Of a stretch of DNA of 64,000 nucleotides, positions 57,601-64,000 are shown piece by piece (the stretch's first letter is position 1; the number at the start of each line of letters is the position of its first letter). Made by a program: the position numbers and the translations under genes. The notes below the pieces were generated by a model. The model was not told the DNA's origin. It made no database searches and saw only the letters and a program-made list of their open reading frames with translations. The stretch covers positions 1-64,000 of the forward strand of contig VXBA01003150.1 of the NCBI GenBank assembly GCA_013399895.1. The letters run 5' to 3'. The stretch is from Serilophus lunatus. Taxonomy: Eukaryota > Chordata > Aves > Passeriformes > Eurylaimidae.

Positions 57601-60600
57601 GTCTGGAATGGTGGTATTTGTCTTCCCAATTTACTGTTGAGTGTCATGGAGCTCTGTCGTGAGTGTCATGAAGTCATGTCCACTTGACAGCCCATGGGAA
57701 GGGGGGAATGAATTCTTGGTTCTACTTTGCTTGAATCCACAAGTCCTTGAGAAGAATATATCGTCAACATGGTTAGTTGGCATAATGCTAGGAAAATTTA
57801 TAAAAGTTGTCAGTATTAAAACCCAAGGTCTAGCATTGCTGAGAAGGTATCCTCCATTTTCCTGGCACATAGTAATTTTTTATTAGTGGGTTTTTCTTTT
57901 TTTATTCTTTCCAATATCTTGGTAAAGTCAAATATCATGTAACAAAATTAAATTAAATGTAAAGCTATAAAGGCAAGAAATCTCAGAAAATGGAAAAGGA
58001 TAAGTGTTGACTGTCTTGGAGGATAAGGAAGGAATTAAGTAGAACCTGGAAAATGAAATCCTCTTGGTGGATTAGCTACTTGCTGGACAATATGGCATGA
58101 GTGAATTGCTATCTCATGATGCTGTCAATCTGTAAATCATAGCTACATGATGCTCTTGAAGCTATAGACCTTAATAGATAGGCTTTTGCTCTTGCAAGGA
58201 AAATAGTTTTGTCTTGCTTTATGTGGTTTTAGATAGCAGCAGAAGGTATTTTGAGATGGACCTGCTTCTAGAATCCCTGAGGCAGATAAATACGCCTTTG
58301 GTTATACAGTAAAGAAAAAAACAAGGATTAATGAAGGATTAAAGAAGAAAGAACTTGGATTCTCAGCAGAGGTTGTGTATATCTATGTTATTCTTTAAAG
58401 AGGAGAGATACTACAACTTCCATTGCAAGTGTGAGGCATTGCATGTCTCTCCAGTCAAAAAGGAGTTCATCCTTCAGGCCATCACTCCATTTATCTCCTT
58501 CCTGCCTTGCTGCTAATAAACAAGTTGAGCTCTGTTAATGAAGATTAAGGATTATTGGTATGAGTTTGCGGAGCTTGCTAAACTGGAAATATACAAGTTC
58601 CTGTTTTCCATCTTGTAAATCTTATTCACTGTTTTGTAAGCTGTAATAGGCCAGTGAGCACATGCATCGCTAGCCACTTCGACGGTTCATAATTGAGTGG
58701 TAATTACTGGACAATGGTTCAGTGATTTATGGAATATGGATATTAACCTCACTTCAGAATTTGATGGTGGTCATCAACTTTTTGGGGTGCTGGCAGTGTG
58801 GAATCAATGGGATTCAGACTGCATATTTCACATTTACATGATGGGAATTACACTATAACTGCTAGGTGGAATATCGAAACCATCCTACTTAATGGAGAGG
58901 AATCCAATAGGGGAAGTCAGATCTGTTGAAAAAGTTAACTTCCTGCCTTTGTTTCTCCTTTAATGATTTGTCCATATAATATATTAAACCCTGAGTATCC
59001 AGTGATGCAGCATGTCTTCTTTAACACTGGATGAAAGGTGAATTGGTAGCCTGTTTTTTGTTCTACTGATGTCCATTTCACTTGCCTATGATGCAGAAGA
59101 CTAATCCAAGATAACAAGATATCTACTGGTCATGTGTTTCTCTTCGCAGTTAGTTTCTGCAGCCATTAAAAATGCTGTTTCTTAGCAGTGGTAGTTTTGT
59201 TGTATAATTTCTAAAAATGCAAGGGAAAAGTCTGCACCAATTCCCCAAAACCTCAGCCATAGGTGACAGCCAACAACAATGACTAAACAACTGCATTGAT
59301 GGTAAATGTCTCACTAGACTGGTAAAGTCACATGCTATTCTAGTAAGAAACCTAGAGACCTGTCATAGTAGGAACAAGAACGACACACTGGATTTCTAGA
59401 TACAATGGCCCAAAATCGCTACTTTATTGCTGTAGCATTTGCCATTATATTATTACAGAAGGCAGCGTTTTCCTTTCTCAAAGGACAGAAAGTTGTTTTC
59501 CACTTCAATGACAGGAGGATTATAAAAAGTAACCAGAAGGCTTACTTATCACTAGTCACAATGTTTTTGCTACAAAGTTTACTTTATACATTATCAACAC
59601 CAGGCAGTCTGCAAGCTGCAGTAGCTCTTCCAAACATGGTTCATGGCTACGCAGTGTTATGTGCTTTTACTTATCCAAAGGTGTACTGGGATTCACAGTG
59701 ACCCACTATTTTAAGGGTATATTTGAATATTATCATGGATCAATTTCATCAACCAATGCCAGGCTTCTGACAGACTTGCCATCTTCTCCAACAGAGATCA
59801 GTCACCAATCACAGTCTGCCCCCCTTAAGAAAAGCCCTGAAACCATTAAACACAGAGTCAAAGGTTGTGACTGAGGTATACAGTGAGGCAGAATGGTTTT
59901 CTAAATCCAAACCCTGCTTTGAAATCCTGACAGGTTATAGTTCCCAGGATGAAGTGAAGAAGCCATTCTGGCAGGAACACTGCATTCCCTCGTGAGATGT
60001 GTTGACTCAGCCAGACCCAGGCAAGGGGTAGCCTTCACACGAAGTCTCACCTTTCAGCTCCAGCCACAAAGGGTATTGCTATGGCTGTCTTGCCAGACAC
60101 CCATAGCAGCAGGTTTCTCCTGTCAACCCACAAGCATGGAAGCAACAAGAGATACAGATCCTGCTCTGTTCCCTCTTGTGCATAGCCTCATCACCTAGCA
60201 CTGTAAGCATGTATCTAGCTTGGACAAATTGTCCAAAATATCCAGCATCATTACTGCTTGATGTGCATCCTCACTGGCAATTTTTATTTGAACTAATTAA
60301 TGATTAACAGACGTGCTCTGCCCAACCCTTTTCAATGGCACTGAAGAGAAGGAGCAGACATTACCAGATGGACACAGAAAGATCCTTCTTGTAGCACTGT
60401 AAGTACCTTTTTAGTTTTGGATCGTTTGGACATTTTGTTTTGAGGTGTTATGTAGTTGCCTGGGAAGGGTGCCTTTTCATACCGAAACAGTGGGATATAC
60501 CTGTTCTGAAAAAAGCCAAAACATTTCAAAAGCTGGAAAGAACAGATAATGAAGAAGTAATTTCACATAATTTAATATAAATTTGGGTTGGAAACAATAG

Positions 60601-60948
60601 AGATGCCTATAGAATTTTTTGCCACAGTCACCTAGTATTTCATCTTTGAAGAAACTGTAAGTGTATTTTGCCTGTTTTGTTCTAGACAGATCTATATTTC
60701 TATCACATTTTTATTTAACACAGACTTAATGCTCAACTTTGATGCATTGAGGAAGGCTAATAGGGCCTGCAGAACTGAGCACAAAACTAACTCCTGTCAA
60801 TTACTCTGGGGAAAAGGTCCAAAGCTTCCAGTTATTTACAAGTTTTTTAAAAAATCCAGTCTTATCCTAGGACTATTAAAACATTACTATTAGATTAAAT
60901 AAACTTTTAGAAGTTTAGAATCACCTCTTTTGGGAGAGAATTGCACTG
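57601..60948. other. Intergenic DNA upstream of serpin C
   Basis: No gene recognised. The frame at 59405-59701 (98 codons) has a hydrophobic start but no family motif and no matching neighbour exon. Serpin C's promoter probably lies at the right end of this stretch. Confidence 0.5.
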
Positions 60949-60956
60949 TATAAATA
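60949..60956 (+). promoter_or_regulatory. Candidate TATA box of serpin C
   Basis: TATAAATA lies 181 bases upstream of the exon 2 acceptor. A possible short first exon would start around 60980 and use the donor GTATGT at 61036, leaving an intron of about 94 bases. Such a short first intron is unusual for SERPINA genes, so the real first exon may be farther upstream. Confidence 0.4.
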
Positions 60957-61129
60957 GGGTATCAGGAGGTATATTATTTCTAGGGAACACTGACATGCAT
61001 CAAGAATGTGAATTACAAGTACGTGGGACAACAAAGTATGTTCTGAGAGTCTCATTTTATTTTGCTGAAGGACACGGCATGAACAAATTAATTTCCATGA
61101 CATGTTTTATATTTGTATTTCTTTTCCAG

Positions 61130-61819
61130 AAACAGCTATAAAGAAAATGAATCCCACCTTCTTCTTGTGTTTATTGCTAGCTGGTTTGTATACCGTTGCC
61201 CAGTGTTATCAGCATCCTCACTACCGTGAAAAGCAGGATGATGCTAAAGGGACATATTATCCAGGACATAGCTCTCAATGGGAAGGAGCTTATCCAATTA
61301 AGAATAAAACCTTCATCAAACTAGTTCTCAGCAACGCAGACTTTGCATTTTCATTTTACAAGCTGGTCGCATCTGAAGAAATGGATCAAAATATTTTCTT
61401 TTCACCCATAAGCATCTCTACTTCCTTTGCAATGCTGGCGCTGGGCGCCAAGTCAGTGACACTGACACAGATTCTGGAAGGGCTTGCCTTTAACCTGAAA
61501 AAGACTCAGGAGCAGGAAATACATGGTAGTTTTTTCCAGCTCCTCCACATGCTGAACCGTTCAAACAGTGAGTTCCATCTGAGCCTAGGCAATGCTCTTT
61601 TTATAGAAGAAACATTAAAACCAGTACAGAAGTTCTTGGATGATGTCAAAAGCTTCTATGAATCAGAAGTTTTTTCTTCTGACTTTAACAATTCTATTGG
61701 TGCTGAGAATCAGATCAACAGTTATATTGAGGAAAAGACAAATGGAAAAATTGTTAAGCTAGTGGAAAATCTTGATCCTCTCACTGCAATGGTTCTCGTT
61801 AACTATGTCTTCTTTAAAG
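61130..61819 (+). CDS. Serpin C exon 2
   Basis: The acceptor TATTTCTTTTCCAG ends at 61129. The coding part is 673 nt, 39 nt (13 codons) longer than in serpins A and B because of a longer segment between signal peptide and helix A. The donor is AAAG before GTAAGA. Confidence 0.92.
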
Positions 61820-63423
61820 GTAAGAAATATCAAAGGGTTCAAAAGTTGTGACTTAGATACTTCATGCTTATTACAGGGAATGAAAACTTAACAGAAATAA
61901 ACTGTAGTTTAAATATTTTAAATTCAGGAAATCATGTTCAATATCTGCAAAGTATTGCTATATTTCTTGACAGTATATTTCTTGACAGTAAAAATGTGTC
62001 TTCACCTGATTTAGTGAAATTTTTAAAAAATTTTGCTGAGTTTTGTAAATTCTTTGGTGTGATCATAGGCTCATGGTCTAGTGACACATAGTGTTTTCAG
62101 TATTAACTGTTGGTAATTGTTCTTAAGCACTTCAAAAGAAAGTCACAATGCTGTAATATCTGAGGATATAGTAACATCAAAAAGATACTTGCTCTAATAA
62201 AAGTGAGGCCATGGGATCACATTCTGTTTTATTCACTATGACCATTCTTCTTTGTATTTCACTGAATAAGTGTTCTTTTTGTCATAAGCCCACTGGGAGA
62301 AACCCTTCAGCACAACATACACAAAACAGGAGGATTTTTTTGTGGATCAGAAAACATCTGTAAGAGTTGATATGATGTATCGAAAGGGTTACTACAGAAA
62401 TTACTTTGATGAAGAGCTATCCTGTTGGCTGGTTCAGATACCTTACAATGGAGATGTTGTGGCATTATTTGTTTTGCCTGATGAAGGGAAGATGAAGCAG
62501 GTAGAAGATGCTCTCTTGAAAAAGACTGTATCTAAATGGGAAAAGTTTCTCCAAGACAGGTAAGATATTTTTTGCTGAAGGTGAAAGGTGACCATGCCAC
62601 AGATTACTAGTGTTTAGCTCACTAAGACAGAACATTAAAGGCCAGGTTATTTTATTGGACTCTATATACTTAGTGGTCCCTCTGTGCTGGACCTCCATTT
62701 TCATAGTTGGAAAATGAAAGAGTTTTGACTAGTAAAAAAATCGGGCATTGAACTTGGAATCCATCTTGGGCTAAGTTCCTGGTTCAAGCAAAAGTTACTT
62801 AGCACCATGAGGAAGTTAACAGACTCTTGTTTCATGGAAACATTGGGAAACTACAATGGAGTAGCTTTTGGATGTGAATTTGGCCTTGTATGTAAAAGCA
62901 AACTAATTCACCATGACTGCAGTTATTTCTGTGCTGGCCAAGGCCCACTTGTGTATGTGAACAGTCTTTGGGCAGCTAGATATGGCCTTTTGAAAAAACT
63001 CTTCCACCTGACAGTAGTAGCTCTGACTGCCATTGAGTTGATGTAACTACGTCTTCCCCACTGCTCTTTGAACTCAACTGTGCAGGCAGGGGATAACAGG
63101 CTCATTCTGCTCCAACCCTCCACATCAAGTAGCTAACCTATTCAGAACTGTTACCTGAACACTGAGAGAAGACTGTAAACATTTAGAAAACAGAATGTGA
63201 AGTGTCAGTATACTGAAGTCATAGAGGAATGTTACCTAGATGACAATTTGTCCCTGTTTGTGTTGTTTGTTACAGAAAAATACATCTGCACATTCCAAAA
63301 TTTTCTATTTCTGGTACCTATGATGTGAAAAGGATAGTCAAACAAATGGGTATGATTGATTTGTTCACTGAACAAGCTGATCTCTCTGGGATTACTGAAG
63401 AGCCTGGACTGACAGTTTCAAAA
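61147..63423 (+). CDS. Clade A serpin C, exons 2-4 (3' exon outside the window)
   Basis: Predicted secreted serpin. The coding exons 61147-61819, 62289-62559 and 63276-63423 have clean AG/GT borders and phases 1, 2, 0. They give 364 codons in the window with no stop. Residues 1-19 form a signal peptide (MNPTFFLCLLLAGLYTVAQ). Landmarks are NIFFSPISISTSFAML (about 82-97), the F-helix region, LVNYVFF with the shutter Asn kept, AHWEKPF, LPDEGKMKQVEDAL, KFSISGTYDV and ADLSGITEE. Sequons are at Asn53, Asn137 and Asn181. The reactive-loop exon should follow to the right, so inhibitory class and target protease cannot be judged. The start at 61147 lies 17 bases inside the exon. An in-frame ATG at 61102 lies before the acceptor and would displace the signal peptide. 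Introns are short (469 and 716 nt). Confidence 0.93.
61959..61988. repeat. Two-copy 15-base tandem repeat in serpin C intron 2
   Basis: TATATTTCTTGACAG occurs twice in direct succession. It contains a short pyrimidine-AG sequence but is not near an exon border. Confidence 0.9.
62289..62559 (+). CDS. Serpin C exon 3
   Basis: 271 nt, the same length as in A and B, with acceptor TTTTTGTCATAAG and donor GTAAGA. It codes for HWEKPF, DFFVDQKTSVRVDMM and VLPDEGKMKQVEDALLKKTV. Confidence 0.93.
63276..63423 (+). CDS. Serpin C exon 4
   Basis: 148 nt, the same as in serpin A, with acceptor TTTGTTACAG and donor GTAAGT. It codes for IHLHIPKFSISGTYDV, MGMIDLFTEQADLSGIT and EEPGLTVSK. Confidence 0.93.
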
Positions 63424-64000
63424 GTAAGTCAGCACACGAGAGCAACCAGAGCATTTGTCTGTTCCCAGGAACCTGACATTAATATTCCATGAAAAGCTTA
63501 TCCTAGTCTCTCTGGAGCACCACTCAATCATCAACAAATGCCAGTCTGGAGGCAAAGCAAGCCCTATCTTTTGTAAACTTGAAGCCAAACATGCTTAGAA
63601 GGGGTTAGATATGCATGGTTCCACAATGAGGAAGAAGACATACATATAATTAAATGTTCTTTTGGCTACTAAACAAAATTATCTAAATGTAGCACATTAG
63701 TTTTGGTCAAATTTCCTCTAATTCTTCCTACAGAGGGCAAAAGGCTGTTATTCCTACCCTTCTAGTGTTCTCAAAAAGTTATTTTTTTCAGCTAGATGAC
63801 AGGGTAAATTCAGAATAATACATGAAACTGCCAAGGACAAAATTGAGTCTAGGCTTAATTGCCAGGTTTCTTTCCTTCCAGAGTTTCTTGCCATCAGTCA
63901 TCTTGAGTGCTCTTTGGCTGCCTGCAGTTTGAGAGTTACTCTCTGTACATGCACTGAAGGAGGATAACTTGAGTGGTATGATGGTTGTTGGCGTTGCAGT
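63424..64000 (+). other. Start of serpin C intron 4, running off the window
   Basis: No exon 5 motif (GTEAA hinge, NRPF, FMGK) is visible before the end. In serpin A this intron is 1094 nt, so exon 5 is expected a few hundred bases or more beyond the right edge. Confidence 0.7.

Noticed and set aside
59405..59701. 98-codon frame with a hydrophobic N-terminus
   Set aside because: No family motif or partner exon; a hydrophobic start alone is not evidence in AT-rich DNA.
61102..61146. Upstream in-frame ATG as the start of serpin C
   Set aside because: It falls in the pyrimidine tract before the acceptor ending at 61129; the ATG at 61147 gives a proper signal peptide.
1..64000. tRNA, rRNA, CRISPR arrays, operons or prokaryotic signals
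   Set aside because: None seen; splice-bounded serpin exons, CR1 LINEs and LTRs mark this as vertebrate nuclear DNA.

Overview
The window looks like bird (or at least sauropsid) genomic DNA. It is AT-rich, intron-containing and gene-poor. It carries many 5'-truncated CR1 LINE fragments in both orientations, a degraded LTR of a family I recognise from bird genomes, and one GC-rich block that looks like a solo LTR. There is no sign of bacterial or phage organisation, and no rRNA, tRNA or CRISPR array was seen.

The only protein-coding genes I can support are clade A (alpha-1-antitrypsin-type) serpins, all on the + strand in a tandem cluster. Serpin A (about 19.5-29.8 kb) has all four coding exons: 634, 271, 148 and 189 nt, with intron phases 1, 2 and 0. 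It encodes 413 aa with a canonical inhibitory hinge and a Met-Ser P1-P1' pair like alpha-1-antitrypsin. Serpin B (about 44.9-46.7 kb) keeps open exons 2 and 3 of exactly the same lengths. Its exon 2 splice donor is CT instead of GT, and no exon 4 or 5 was found, so it is probably a recently inactivated or truncated copy. A third copy, near 51.16-51.39 kb, survives only as a frameshifted exon 3 relic. Serpin C (about 61.1-63.4 kb) has intact exons 2, 3 and 4 in the window; the exon with its reactive loop must lie beyond the right edge.

Region by region: 1-125 is the end of an antisense CR1. 0.1-11.3 kb has no recognisable gene. 11.3-12.8 kb and 15.3-16.8 kb are sense CR1 copies. 19.5-29.8 kb is serpin A, whose 5.3-kb intron 2 holds two antisense CR1 copies. 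31.6-34.9 kb is a CR1 cluster with an inverted, nested arrangement, a 20-bp direct repeat and the window's only N. 34.9-44.9 kb shows no genes. 44.9-51.4 kb is serpin B plus the serpin relic. 54.3-55.7 kb is the GC-rich LTR-like block. 57.3-57.6 kb is the degraded avian LTR. 60.9-63.4 kb is serpin C.

Together this is a lineage-specific serpin cluster growing and decaying by tandem duplication. The intact members are predicted to be secreted protease inhibitors, and differences among copies sit in the shutter, glycosylation, cysteine and splice sites. I did not find a convincing, wholly new biological system.
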